A DNA stretch of 64,000 bases. Source: Chromatiaceae bacterium (GTDB taxonomy: Bacteria; Pseudomonadota; Gammaproteobacteria; Chromatiales; Chromatiaceae). This document shows positions 18,113 through 26,107 of this stretch, piece by piece. Location: the NCBI GenBank assembly GCA_024235395.1, contig JACKMK010000001.1, positions 372,001 to 436,000 of the forward strand, in the 5' to 3' direction. A model generated the notes under the pieces. It did no database searches. It was given only the letters and a program-made list of their open reading frames with translations, and was not told the origin of the DNA. Every line of letters begins with the position of its first letter. Position 1 is the first letter of the stretch. The translations under genes were made by a program, and so were the position numbers.

Positions 18113-19102
18113 TCAGGTATCCGCCACCACGATCGCACGCTGCGGTGCCGGATAGCCCTCGATGGTGAAGCGGTTATCGGCAGGGTCGAGGAAATCTGCA
18201 AGCGATTCGAAGGTCATCCACGCCGTGGAACGCTGTTCCTCGACGGTCGTCGGCGTCACATCAACAGTACGCACCCGGCGGAATCCACTGCGCATCAGCC
18301 AGACCTCGAGCATCGCCGTGCTGGGAATGAACCACACATTGCGCATCTTCGCGTAGCGCCCCTGCGGCACCAGAACCTGATCCACGCCACCATCGATCAC
18401 CAGCGTCTCGAGCACCAGCTGGCCTCCGGCACGCAACGCACTTCGCAGCTCGCCGAGATGGTCGAGCGGCGAACGACGGTGGTATAGCACGCCCATCGAG
18501 AACACCGTATCGAAACGGTCGAGATCGCCAGGCAGATCCTCGATGCCCAGCGGCAGCATCGTCACGCGACCGACGAAATGCGGGTCGATAGCGGCCGCCA
18601 GTCCATGGATCGCCAGGAACTGCGCGAGGAACACCGCGGTCGGGTCGATACCGATCACGCAGCGCGCGCCGGCCTCGGCGATACGCCAACAGTGATAGCC
18701 GTTGCCACAGCCGACATCCAGCACCAACCGATCGTCGAGCGGCGCGATATGCGGCACGACACGGTCCCACTTCCAATCGGATCGCCACTCGGTATCGATC
18801 AGAAGTTCGCCGATCCGATAGGGTCCCTTGCGCCATGGATGCAGCGCACGCAGAGCATCCTGCAGCACAACAAGGTCCGACTCGGAAAGTGATTCCGCGG
18901 GTTGCAGGTGCCAGGCGCCGTCGGTACAACCCAGACGCCCCTGACCCAATGCCGGCAGACTGTCGAGTGCCGCCCGCCAGCGCGCCCAGTCGCCATGTGG
19001 CGCGCGCTCCAACACCCGCTCCAGCTGGGCGTCGATCACATCCGCCCAGCGCGTCAGCCCCTGATGATCCAACAGACGACGGACCCGCGCCGCGTCGATC
19101 AT
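18113..19102 (-). CDS. cmoB: tRNA U34 carboxymethyltransferase CmoB
   Basis: Transfers a carboxymethyl group from carboxy-SAM to 5-hydroxyuridine at tRNA wobble position 34, giving cmo5U. ATG 19102 overlaps the cmoA stop (ATGA) and gives 329 residues (E. coli 323). The methyltransferase motif I is LVLDVGCGNGYHCWRI, and the family segments WRKGPY, WKWDRV and FSMGVLYHRRSPLDHL are present. Paired with cmoA as in most gammaproteobacteria. Confidence 0.96.
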   Translation of the reverse strand: MIDAARVRRLLDHQGLTRWADVIDAQLERVLERAPHGDWARWRAALDSLPALGQGRLGCTDGAWHLQPAESLSESDLVVLQDALRALHPWRKGPYRIGELLIDTEWRSDWKWDRVVPHIAPLDDRLVLDVGCGNGYHCWRIAEAGARCVIGIDPTAVFLAQFLAIHGLAAAIDPHFVGRVTMLPLGIEDLPGDLDRFDTVFSMGVLYHRRSPLDHLGELRSALRAGGQLVLETLVIDGGVDQVLVPQGRYAKMRNVWFIPSTAMLEVWLMRSGFRRVRTVDVTPTTVEEQRSTAWMTFESLADFLDPADNRFTIEGYPAPQRAIVVADT

Positions 19103-19830
19103 CGGCGCGCGACCAGCGACACGAAATTGAAACACTGGAACCACAGATCCGAGCGCGCGAATCCCGCCTCGCTCAGACGCTCGCGGTGAACCGCCAGGGT
19201 CTCCGGCACCAGCACGTTCTCGAGCGCACTGCGCTTGCGGCTGATCTCCAGTTCGCTGTAGCCATTGGCCCGCTTGAATGCGTGATGCATCTCGATCAGC
19301 AATGCGTCTTCCTGCGCATCCGCACCGGCAATCTTCTCCGACAGGATCAGGACACCTTCCGGTTCCAACCCGTCGCGTATCCGCCGCAACATCGCGAGGC
19401 GATCGCCGGGCGGCAGGAACTGCAACGTGAAGTTCATCACCACGACCGAGGCTCCGGTGATCTCGACGTCGCGCACATCGGCACATTGCCACTCGATCGA
19501 CAGATGCGAATGCGCGGTTAATTCGCGCGCCTGGGTCAGCATCGCCGGTGCATTGTCCACGCCGACCACACGACAGCCGCGCCCCGCCGCTCCGCGAGCG
19601 AGTGCGACGGTCGACGCACCTAGGGAACACCCCAGATCGAGCAACAGGCTGCCGGGCTGTGCGTAGCGTCCGGCGAGCAACTGGATCATGTTGATCACCG
19701 CGACATACCCGGGCACCGAGCGCTTGATCATGTCGGGAAACACCGCCGCCACGGCCTCGTCGAAAACGAAACCGTCCGGACCGGGACGTTCCTCGGAAAA
19801 CAGTGTGTCGCGACCGCCCAAATCAGTCAT
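19099..19830 (-). CDS. cmoA: Carboxy-S-adenosyl-L-methionine synthase CmoA
   Basis: Makes carboxy-SAM from SAM and prephenate for CmoB. 243 residues (E. coli 247). RSVPGY and LLDLGCSLGASTVAL are the substrate and SAM-binding segments; MNFTLQFLPP is typical of the family. Its product is used by the next gene, which overlaps it by 4 bp. Prephenate is the second substrate, made in the aromatic pathway whose genes lie further along. Confidence 0.95.
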   Translation of the reverse strand: MTDLGGRDTLFSEERPGPDGFVFDEAVAAVFPDMIKRSVPGYVAVINMIQLLAGRYAQPGSLLLDLGCSLGASTVALARGAAGRGCRVVGVDNAPAMLTQARELTAHSHLSIEWQCADVRDVEITGASVVVMNFTLQFLPPGDRLAMLRRIRDGLEPEGVLILSEKIAGADAQEDALLIEMHHAFKRANGYSELEISRKRSALENVLVPETLAVHRERLSEAGFARSDLWFQCFNFVSLVARR

Positions 19831-19851
19831 GACCTTCCGCCACCCAAACCG

Positions 19852-20193
19852 TCACGGCGTTCCACCATAGTCGATCGTGATCTCCTCGTCGCATCCAATG
19901 CGGCGACAGGCATACAGGTCGAAGCCATCGAACTCGGCGTTGCAGCGCACCCCATGGTTGAGGAAACGCAGGAGATTGCGGCCACGCCGGCCGACCGGAG
20001 GCGCCCCGTCGGACGATCCGTAGACCCACAACACATGCGTTCCATCGCGTTGCGCCGCAGGCCCGTGAAAGGTACCGATGTAGGTCCCGCGAGGGATGTC
20101 CCGGGCGGCGAACACACCGCGCCCATGGATCCCCGACTCAGCGACATAGACCCAGGCGCTCAGTGTCCGATCGGACAGTCGTCGGCGGCTCAT
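19852..20193 (-). CDS. SET-domain protein
   Basis: A compact 113-residue SET domain, the fold of lysine methyltransferases. Visible motifs are SGIHGRGVFAARDI near the N-terminus, FLNH at 77-80 (the RFxNHxC-type SAM pocket) and EEITIDYGG at 103-111. ATG overlaps the stop of the upstream deacetylase-like gene (ATGA), and cmoA follows 21 bp later. Substrate is unknown; ribosomal or other cytosolic proteins are possible. There is no pre-SET or post-SET Cys cluster. Confidence 0.85.
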   Translation of the reverse strand: MSRRRLSDRTLSAWVYVAESGIHGRGVFAARDIPRGTYIGTFHGPAAQRDGTHVLWVYGSSDGAPPVGRRGRNLLRFLNHGVRCNAEFDGFDLYACRRIGCDEEITIDYGGTP

Positions 20194-21065
20194 GTCGGCA
20201 CCTGGACGCTCTGCATTGCGACATGTCCATCTCTGCCGACCACGGTCCCCCAGCCGACCTGATGGTGCGGCAGTGTCGCCGTGTCGATTTCACTCAGCAT
20301 GTCGCCGAGCGCGCGCAACGCACCCTCTTGGCCTTTCCACATCACCAGCAGCTTCTCCATCAGCGGGAGACGTGCGAGCCCCTCATGTTCGGCACTCGCT
20401 GAAAACACGTGCCCAGCGGGCAACACGGTACGGCTTTCTGCGTACAGGTATTCATGCACATTGTCCGGCGTCACCCCGGGCTGTCGCAGCATCTCGTCGA
20501 CCGATGGCAAAGTGGTTGGGATCTCCGGTACTGCCGACCGCTGCCCCTGAAGCTGAGGCAGATAGGGATACTTGCCGCGACCAAACGACGTATAAGAGAA
20601 ACGACTCGATTCGAGCGCCGCGAGCAGCGCAGGGTGTACCTGCCAGTCGGGGGTGGCCAGACCGATCGCGCGACCGTCCCCGACGGATGCGTAGGTCTCG
20701 ATCATCCGTGCGTACTGGCGCTCGACCCAAGGCGCTTCGGCGTGCGCGAGGCGCGTCGCCCATCGCACGGGCGACATGCCGAACAGGCCGACGTCATGAC
20801 CGTTGTCGCGCGCCAGGCGCAGCAGGCGCAGCGATTCCGGCGCCAGATCCGGACCCGGCAGGAAGGTGCCGTACGCAAGCGCCGGCAGCCCCAGTGCGCT
20901 GCGATCGCGCCACGTGTGAAACGGACGTCTCCCGGAAAGATCGCGGCCCAGCGGAAAGAAGAAACTCGCTCGGACCTGGAACTCGCTGAACAGGCGCATC
21001 AGGTTCGGCACGCCCTCGCGCAGACCGCGCACGGTGCCTACTTCGATGCGTAAAGCTACACGCAT
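20190..21065 (-). CDS. ArnD-like polysaccharide deacetylase fold, catalytic residues missing
   Basis: 291 residues. The opening MRVALRIEVGTVRGLREGVP closely follows ArnD, which deformylates Ara4FN-undecaprenyl phosphate and starts with an LRIDVDTFRGTREGVP-like stretch. Here the metal-binding DVD is replaced by EVG (8-10), and the motif-2 segment GLHAWDHH is replaced by GLFGMSP (93-99), which has no His. The enzyme therefore looks inactive or repurposed. RASFFFPLGRD and the SFGRGKYPYLPQ region keep the fold pattern. No signal peptide is evident, so it is cytosolic. It is coupled to the SET-domain gene by a 4-bp overlap. Confidence 0.75.
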   Translation of the reverse strand: MRVALRIEVGTVRGLREGVPNLMRLFSEFQVRASFFFPLGRDLSGRRPFHTWRDRSALGLPALAYGTFLPGPDLAPESLRLLRLARDNGHDVGLFGMSPVRWATRLAHAEAPWVERQYARMIETYASVGDGRAIGLATPDWQVHPALLAALESSRFSYTSFGRGKYPYLPQLQGQRSAVPEIPTTLPSVDEMLRQPGVTPDNVHEYLYAESRTVLPAGHVFSASAEHEGLARLPLMEKLLVMWKGQEGALRALGDMLSEIDTATLPHHQVGWGTVVGRDGHVAMQSVQVPT

Positions 21066-21135
21066 TGCGAAGAAATCTTGATTCTTTGGACGGACCGTCG
21101 AGTTTGAACGCCCCGGGACGGGCTTACAAGGTCGC

Positions 21136-21336
21136 TCAGCTGGCGACGCAGTTGCCTTCGTAGACGGCCATCACCGCCTTGAGCTCTCGCAGCACCGCAT
21201 GGATCTCGGCACGTGTCAGGCCGCGGACCTCGGGAAGCACCCTGCCCGCCTCGAGGGCATCGATATCCGACCAGACGGATCGACAGCCCTTCAGACAGAG
21301 CCTTTCGACACAATGCTCGACGCGGTGATGGTCCAA
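21136..21336 (-). CDS. Small Cys-containing protein of unknown function
   Basis: 66 residues from TTG 21336, which has AGGGG 7 bp upstream; no better ATG exists in a suitable position. It contains EHCVERLCLKGCRSV near the start and RAEIHAVLRELKAVMAVY near the end, with a final Cys in GNCVAS. Three closely spaced Cys could bind metal. The pattern fits a conserved short gene of sulfur-oxidising gammaproteobacteria that I recall only loosely. It is divergent from the 55-codon gene at 21495. Confidence 0.6.
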   Translation of the reverse strand: MDHHRVEHCVERLCLKGCRSVWSDIDALEAGRVLPEVRGLTRAEIHAVLRELKAVMAVYEGNCVAS

Positions 21337-21423
21337 TACGGTGCCCCTGCATGTCCCGGCGCTGCACAATAACCGTATATCGGAATATTGTCATTATCTG
21401 CGGTTAACATGAGCGCAATCTCG

Positions 21424-21476
21424 GTTCTTGCTTTGTTCTCTTTTCGTGCTAAATTAAAAGAGAACCTAAAGAGAAC
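21424..21476. promoter_or_regulatory. Second pair of GTTC-N7-GTTC boxes
   Basis: GTTCTTGCTTTGTTC at 21424-21438 and GAACCTAAAGAGAAC at 21462-21476 repeat the arrangement seen before lexA, with 23 bp between them. The inner halves extend into a perfect 10-bp inverted repeat, GTTCTCTTTT (21435-21444) and AAAAGAGAAC (21456-21465). The boxes end 18 bp before the ATG of the small membrane-peptide gene, a position that should block its promoter. Confidence 0.7.
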
Positions 21477-21494
21477 GTTTTAGAGGAGCCGCAC

Positions 21495-21662
21495 ATGCCC
21501 AGCAGCCGTTACTTCATGCGCGACATGAACCACGACAAGATCGAAGGCATCATGGATTTCAATGTCGCCGCGCGCGGCAACCGGTCGCGCTCGGTGTTCG
21601 AGATCGGCGTCTTTTTTGCCGCCGTGACGACCTACCTGTGCGCCCTGGCGTTGTCCGCATAG
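21495..21662 (+). CDS. 55-residue membrane peptide, candidate SOS-regulated effector
   Basis: ATG at 21495 with AGGAG 6 bp upstream. The N-terminal 34 residues are polar and basic (SSRYFMRDMNHDKIEGIM, then RGNRSRS). Residues 35-55 are hydrophobic (VFEIGVFFAAVTTYLCALAL) and end at the C-terminus, so a single membrane span with a cytosolic N-terminus is likely. No known family is recognised. Because two LexA-type boxes cover its promoter it may be induced by DNA damage. Small SOS membrane peptides known elsewhere (TisB in E. coli, SidA in Caulobacter) arrest growth or division; a similar role is only an analogy. Confidence 0.7.
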   Translation: MPSSRYFMRDMNHDKIEGIMDFNVAARGNRSRSVFEIGVFFAAVTTYLCALALSA

Positions 21663-21756
21663 CGGCGCACGCCACTGCTTGGAACCCCCACCGGCAAGGG
21701 ACTGCCACCTACCCGCCCGCTCGGTTGACCGGATGACCGCGACGTCGATTCGGGCA

Positions 21757-21780
21757 TAAAAAAGCCGGCAAACTGCCGGC
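21757..21780 (-). terminator. Rho-independent terminator after ihfB
   Basis: Stem GCCGGCA / TGCCGGC with a 3-nt loop at 21764-21780. On the minus strand it is followed by six T residues (21763-21758). It lies 39 bp beyond the ihfB stop. Confidence 0.8.
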
Positions 21781-21818
21781 CCTTTCCACGGTACAAACTC
21801 CAGGCGTCTGCGCACCTG

Positions 21819-22142
21819 TCATCCCACCTGTTCGTTGGGCTCTTCTTCCATGGTGCCATCGAATTTCAGGTTGACGCGTTCGCGCAGCTCCTTACCGGGC
21901 TTGAAGTGCGGCACATACTTGCCGCTGAGCTTCACCGAATCACCGGTCTTCGGATTGCGCCCCATACGTGGCGGGCGAAAATGCAGCGAAAAGCTCCCGA
22001 AGCCGCGAATCTCAATACGCTCGCCGGACGCCAGGGCCTGGCTCATCTGTTCGATCATGCATTTCACGGCCAATTCGACATCGCGATAGGCAAGGTGGCT
22101 CTGCTCGCGAGCAATGACTTCGATCAGTTCTGACTTAGTCAT
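21819..22142 (-). CDS. ihfB: Integration host factor subunit beta
   Basis: DNA-bending nucleoid protein of the HU/IHF family, paired with IhfA elsewhere. 107 residues. [11 protein letters not shown] at the start, [21 protein letters not shown] (the beta-arm with its intercalating Pro) in the middle, and [13 protein letters not shown] after it are typical of IhfB. The C-terminal tail after FDGTMEEE is a little longer than in E. coli (94 residues). It follows rpsA, as in other gammaproteobacteria. Confidence 0.96.
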   Translation of the reverse strand: MTKSELIEVIAREQSHLAYRDVELAVKCMIEQMSQALASGERIEIRGFGSFSLHFRPPRMGRNPKTGDSVKLSGKYVPHFKPGKELRERVNLKFDGTMEEEPNEQVG

Positions 22143-22169
22143 CTAAATCCAGTCCGTTTCTTGGTGGAT

Positions 22170-22192
22170 GCGGCGGCCATAACGGCCGCCGC
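22170..22192. terminator. GC-rich hairpin between rpsA and ihfB
   Basis: GCGGCGGCC and GGCCGCCGC form a perfect 9-bp stem with a 5-nt loop in the 77-bp rpsA-ihfB gap. On the transcribed (minus) strand no T-run follows, so it is more likely a stabilising or partly terminating stem that lowers ihfB relative to rpsA. Confidence 0.45.
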
Positions 22193-22219
22193 GTTTTCCG
22201 TCTCGGCCTTGACGACCGA

Positions 22220-23896
22220 TTATTCTTTGTTGGCGTCCAGCTGGTCCTTCAGCAACTCACCGAATGCCGTGGTGCCGGCACCGCTGTCGCTCGAGTAGGT
22301 CGCAATCGCGGCCTTCTCTTCGTCCATGTCCTTGGCCTTCACCGACAACGAGATCGTCCGGTTCTTCCGGTCCACACCCATGAACTTGGCCTCGATCGAG
22401 TCGCCCTCTTTGAGGATCGAACGCGCGTCCTCGACACGATCACGCGACAGCTCGGAGGCACGCAGATAGCCCTCGACACCATCTGCCAGCGCGATCACCG
22501 CACCTTTGGCGTCGACCTCCTGGACGGTACCGGTCACGAACGAGCCCTTCTCGTGCATCGCCAGGAAGCTCGAGATCGGATCCTTGTCGAGCTGCTTGAT
22601 CCCGAGCGAGATACGCTCGCGCTCGGGGTCGACCGCCAGCACCACCGTCTCCAGTTCCTGACCCTTCTTGTAGTTGCGGATCATCGCCTCGCCGGTGTCG
22701 TCCCAGGAGATGTCCGACAGGTGCACAAGACCATCGATGCCACCATCCAGACCGATGAAGATACCGAAGTCCGTGATCGACTTGATCACGCCGCGCACAT
22801 GGTCACCCTTGTTGAACTTCTGCGAGAAGTCTTCCCACGGATTCGCCTGGCACTGCTTCATGCCCAGCGAGATACGGCGACGCTCCTCGTCGATGTCGAG
22901 CACCACGACCTCGACCTCGTCACCCAGGGTGACGACCTTGCTCGGGTGTACGTTCTTGTTGGTCCAGTCCATCTCGGACACGTGCACGAGGCCTTCCACG
23001 CCGTCCTCGATCTCGACGAAGGCACCGTAGTCGGCGATGTTGGTGACCTTGCCGAACAACCGCGTGCCTTCCGGATAGCGTCGCGTGATGTTTTCCCACG
23101 GATCCTCGCCCATCTGCTTCAGACCCAGCGAGACGCGCATCTTTTCACGATCGAACTTCAGTACCTTGACGGTGACCTCGTCGCCAATCTCCACGACCTC
23201 GGAGGGGTGCTTGACGCGTTTCCACGCCATGTCGGTGATATGCAGCAGACCGTCAATACCGCCGAGGTCGACGAACGCACCGTAATCGGTGAGGTTCTTG
23301 ACGACGCCCTTGATTTCCTGGCCTTCCTGCAGATTCTCGAGCAGCTTGTCGCGCTCCTCGCTGTATTCCTGTTCGACCACCGCACGGCGCGATACAACGA
23401 CGTTGTTGCGCTTCTGGTCGAGCTTGATCACCTTGAACTCAAGATCCTTACCCTCGAGGTACGAGGTATCGCGCACAGGGCGAACATCGACCAGCGAACC
23501 CGGCAGGAACGCACGGATCTGATCGAGTTCGACGGTGAAACCGCCTTTGACCTTGCCGTTGATACGGCCGACGACGATCTCTTCCGACTCGAAAGCCTTC
23601 TCGAGCTTGTTCCACGCGTGATGGCGTTTCGCCTTCTCGCGCGAAAGACGGGTTGCGCCGAAGCCGTCCTCGACGGCATCCAGCGCGACTTCAATCTGGT
23701 CACCAACCTCGCATTCGAGATTGCCGTCCATATCGAGGAACTGGCTTTTGGGGATCACGCCTTCGGACTTGAGTCCGGCGTTGACGATCACGTGCTCGTT
23801 GTCGATCGAGACAATGGTACCGATCACGATCGCACCGGGCTGGAGATTGGTGTTGTTGAGGCTCTGTTCAAAGAGCTCGGCAAAGCTTTCAGACAT
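22220..23896 (-). CDS. rpsA: 30S ribosomal protein S1
   Basis: Ribosomal protein that unwinds and docks mRNA. ATG 23896 ([13 protein letters not shown]) gives 558 residues (E. coli 557). Six S1 repeats are visible; examples are [40 protein letters not shown] and [20 protein letters not shown]. The 121-bp leader to cmk probably carries its own promoter and S1 autoregulation, as in E. coli. Confidence 0.97.
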   Translation of the reverse strand: MSESFAELFEQSLNNTNLQPGAIVIGTIVSIDNEHVIVNAGLKSEGVIPKSQFLDMDGNLECEVGDQIEVALDAVEDGFGATRLSREKAKRHHAWNKLEKAFESEEIVVGRINGKVKGGFTVELDQIRAFLPGSLVDVRPVRDTSYLEGKDLEFKVIKLDQKRNNVVVSRRAVVEQEYSEERDKLLENLQEGQEIKGVVKNLTDYGAFVDLGGIDGLLHITDMAWKRVKHPSEVVEIGDEVTVKVLKFDREKMRVSLGLKQMGEDPWENITRRYPEGTRLFGKVTNIADYGAFVEIEDGVEGLVHVSEMDWTNKNVHPSKVVTLGDEVEVVVLDIDEERRRISLGMKQCQANPWEDFSQKFNKGDHVRGVIKSITDFGIFIGLDGGIDGLVHLSDISWDDTGEAMIRNYKKGQELETVVLAVDPERERISLGIKQLDKDPISSFLAMHEKGSFVTGTVQEVDAKGAVIALADGVEGYLRASELSRDRVEDARSILKEGDSIEAKFMGVDRKNRTISLSVKAKDMDEEKAAIATYSSDSGAGTTAFGELLKDQLDANKE

Positions 23897-24017
23897 TAGA
23901 TATTTCCCGATCCGCAACGTGGCGGACCACCATACCGGTGACGCTGGGTCAATCCGGATTTTTCAGATTGCATTCAACCCGGTTGCCCGGGCACCTGGCC
24001 GGTTCGACACAGACGCG

Positions 24018-24692
24018 TCAAACCGAAACGGAAAAGACCTTGCGTGCCTGCTGCAGCACAAGATCCACGACCTCGTCGATACCCAGCGCAGTCGAATCGA
24101 TAAGGATCGCATCCGACGCCGCCGCCAACGGCGAGACACTACGATTTCGATCGCGCGCATCTCGCGCCTCGATCTCCTCCGTAAGGGCGGCGAGATTAGC
24201 AGGCAATCCTTTTTCTATCAACTGCTTATAGCGTCTTTCTGCGCGCACCGCCGCACTTGCGGTTAGAAATATCTTCAACCCCGCAGCCGGAAAAACCGTG
24301 GTTCCCATGTCGCGCCCATCGGCGACCAGCCCCGGTGGCGTCGCATAAGCGCGTTGCCAGTCGAGCAATGCGGCACGTACGGCCGGCATCGCCGCGACTT
24401 TCGAGGCATTGCTACCGGCACCCTCGGTGCGGATCCGGTCGGTTACATCGATGCCGTCGAGCAGTATGCGATTTTTCTCAAAAACAACATTAATTTTAGA
24501 AGATAAATCACTGATTTTGTTTTCATCTTCAAATCCAATGTCGGCGTTCTCGGTCGCTAGGCCCACCAGACGGTAGAGTGCGCCGGAATCCAGCACGCGC
24601 CAGCCAAGGCGATCGGCCACGCGCTGCGCGATGGTCCCCTTCCCGGATCCGCTCGGACCATCGATCGCAATCACCGCCACCGGCTCAACCAT
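24018..24692 (-). CDS. cmk: Cytidylate kinase
   Basis: Phosphorylates CMP and dCMP. 224 residues from ATG 24692. P-loop IDGPSGSGKGT is at the N-terminus and DGRDMGTTVFP is the CMP-binding segment. The start overlaps the aroA stop by 8 bp. A stretch around 24475-24535 is markedly AT-rich within the gene (encoding ENKISDLSSKINVVFEKN), unlike its neighbours; this is a local composition dip, not a frame break. Confidence 0.96.
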   Translation of the reverse strand: MVEPVAVIAIDGPSGSGKGTIAQRVADRLGWRVLDSGALYRLVGLATENADIGFEDENKISDLSSKINVVFEKNRILLDGIDVTDRIRTEGAGSNASKVAAMPAVRAALLDWQRAYATPPGLVADGRDMGTTVFPAAGLKIFLTASAAVRAERRYKQLIEKGLPANLAALTEEIEARDARDRNRSVSPLAAASDAILIDSTALGIDEVVDLVLQQARKVFSVSV

Positions 24693-26004
24693 GGGTCGCC
24701 TGCACCCGTGCGCCGGCCGCGGTCGCGAGATCGACGAAGCCCGGGAACGAGGTGTCGACATTCGCACAATCGTCGATCCGGATCTCGCCGTCGGCGCGTA
24801 ACGCGGCGATCGCGAACGCCATCGCGATCCTGTGGTCGCCATGGCTGTCCACCGCGCCACCGCCGATCGCCCCCCCGCGGACCACGATGCCATCCGGCGT
24901 CGGCGCCGCGTCGACACCGAGCGCCTGCAGGCCGTCGGCCATCACCTGGATGCGATCGGACTCCTTGACCCGCAGCTCCTCCGCACCGGTCAACACCGTC
25001 TCGCCCTCGGCACAGGCGGCGGCGACGAACAGCACCGGAAACTCGTCGATGGCCAATGGAACCTGGTCCTGTGGAATACGAATGCCACGCAACGGTGCCG
25101 AACGCACGCGCAGATCCGCCACCGGTTCTCCACCGATCTCGCGCCGGTTCAGTACCTCGATGTCTGCGCCCATCTGACGCAGAATGTTGATCACGCCATC
25201 GCGCGTCGGGTTGACGCCGACGTGTTCAAGCACCAGGTCGGAACCCGGGGCGATGCTCGCGCCGACCAGGAAGAACGCGGCCGAAGAGATGTCTGCCGGG
25301 ACGTCGATGTCACAGGCCTGCAGACGGCCGCCGCCGCGCAGACAGACGCGTCCCGCCGATGCGCTCACCGGGTATCCAAAGCCCTGCAGCATGCGCTCGG
25401 TGTGATCACGGGTCGGCGCCGGTTCGCTGATGCAGGTCTCACCGTCGGCATACATGCCGGCGAGCAACAGGCAGGACTTGACCTGCGCGCTGGCCACGGG
25501 CAGCGGGTAATCGATGCCGCGCAAGGACGCGACGGCGTGCACCTGCAGTGGCGCGGTGCCGCCCGACGCACTGTCGATCCGTGCGCCCATCTGTGCCAGC
25601 GGATCCGTGACCCTTTTCATCGGCCGACGTGTGAGCGAGGCGTCACCCACCAGGGTCACCTCCATCCCCTGCCCGGCGAGCAGCCCCGTCATCAGGCGCA
25701 TCGAGGTACCGGAGTTGCCGAGATCGAGCGCCGCCGACGGCGCCTTCAAACCGTGCATGCCGACACCGTGGATCACCACCCGCCCCGCGTCCGGACCCTC
25801 GATCCTCACACCCATGTCGCGAAAAGCGCGCAGCGTGGCGAGGCTGTCCTCACCTTCTAGGAAGCCGCTGACCCGGGTCACACCCTCGGCCAGCGAGCCG
25901 AGCATGATCGAACGGTGCGATATCGACTTGTCGCCAGGCACACGCACACGGCCGGTCAGACGACCACCCGGCGCAGCGATGAACTGCAGTTTGTTCAGAG
26001 ACAA
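24685..26004 (-). CDS. aroA: 3-phosphoshikimate 1-carboxyvinyltransferase (EPSP synthase)
   Basis: Sixth step of the shikimate pathway. TTG at 26004 is chosen because AAGGA stands 7 bp upstream; this gives 439 residues, the family length. An in-frame TTG at 26037 would add 11 residues. PGDKSISHRS binds substrate. LEGEDSLATLRAFRDMGV, LVGDASLTRRPMKRV and SAQVKSCLLLAG place it in the class II branch. The glyphosate-site segment reads GNSGTSMRL with Gly kept. In Pseudomonas aroA is fused to tyrA; here tyrA lies 7.5 kb away. Confidence 0.93.
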   Translation of the reverse strand: MSLNKLQFIAAPGGRLTGRVRVPGDKSISHRSIMLGSLAEGVTRVSGFLEGEDSLATLRAFRDMGVRIEGPDAGRVVIHGVGMHGLKAPSAALDLGNSGTSMRLMTGLLAGQGMEVTLVGDASLTRRPMKRVTDPLAQMGARIDSASGGTAPLQVHAVASLRGIDYPLPVASAQVKSCLLLAGMYADGETCISEPAPTRDHTERMLQGFGYPVSASAGRVCLRGGGRLQACDIDVPADISSAAFFLVGASIAPGSDLVLEHVGVNPTRDGVINILRQMGADIEVLNRREIGGEPVADLRVRSAPLRGIRIPQDQVPLAIDEFPVLFVAAACAEGETVLTGAEELRVKESDRIQVMADGLQALGVDAAPTPDGIVVRGGAIGGGAVDSHGDHRIAMAFAIAALRADGEIRIDDCANVDTSFPGFVDLATAAGARVQATHG

Positions 26005-26107
26005 CGGGGTTTCCTTGCAAGCAACGCGGGTGCGCAAGGCTAGTCGCAGTTGCGTAAAAACACAAGGTTTTTCAGGAAAAACATGGCGTTAACAACATCC
26101 CCGCGGC

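Noticed and set aside
24470..24540. AT-rich island in cmk as a sign of insertion
   Set aside because: Reading frame and cytidylate kinase sequence continue through it, so it is a local composition dip.
24685..26004. Glyphosate-tolerant EPSP synthase
   Set aside because: The sequence is class II-like, but the key Gly in GNSGT is not replaced by Ala as in the CP4 enzyme, so tolerance cannot be claimed.
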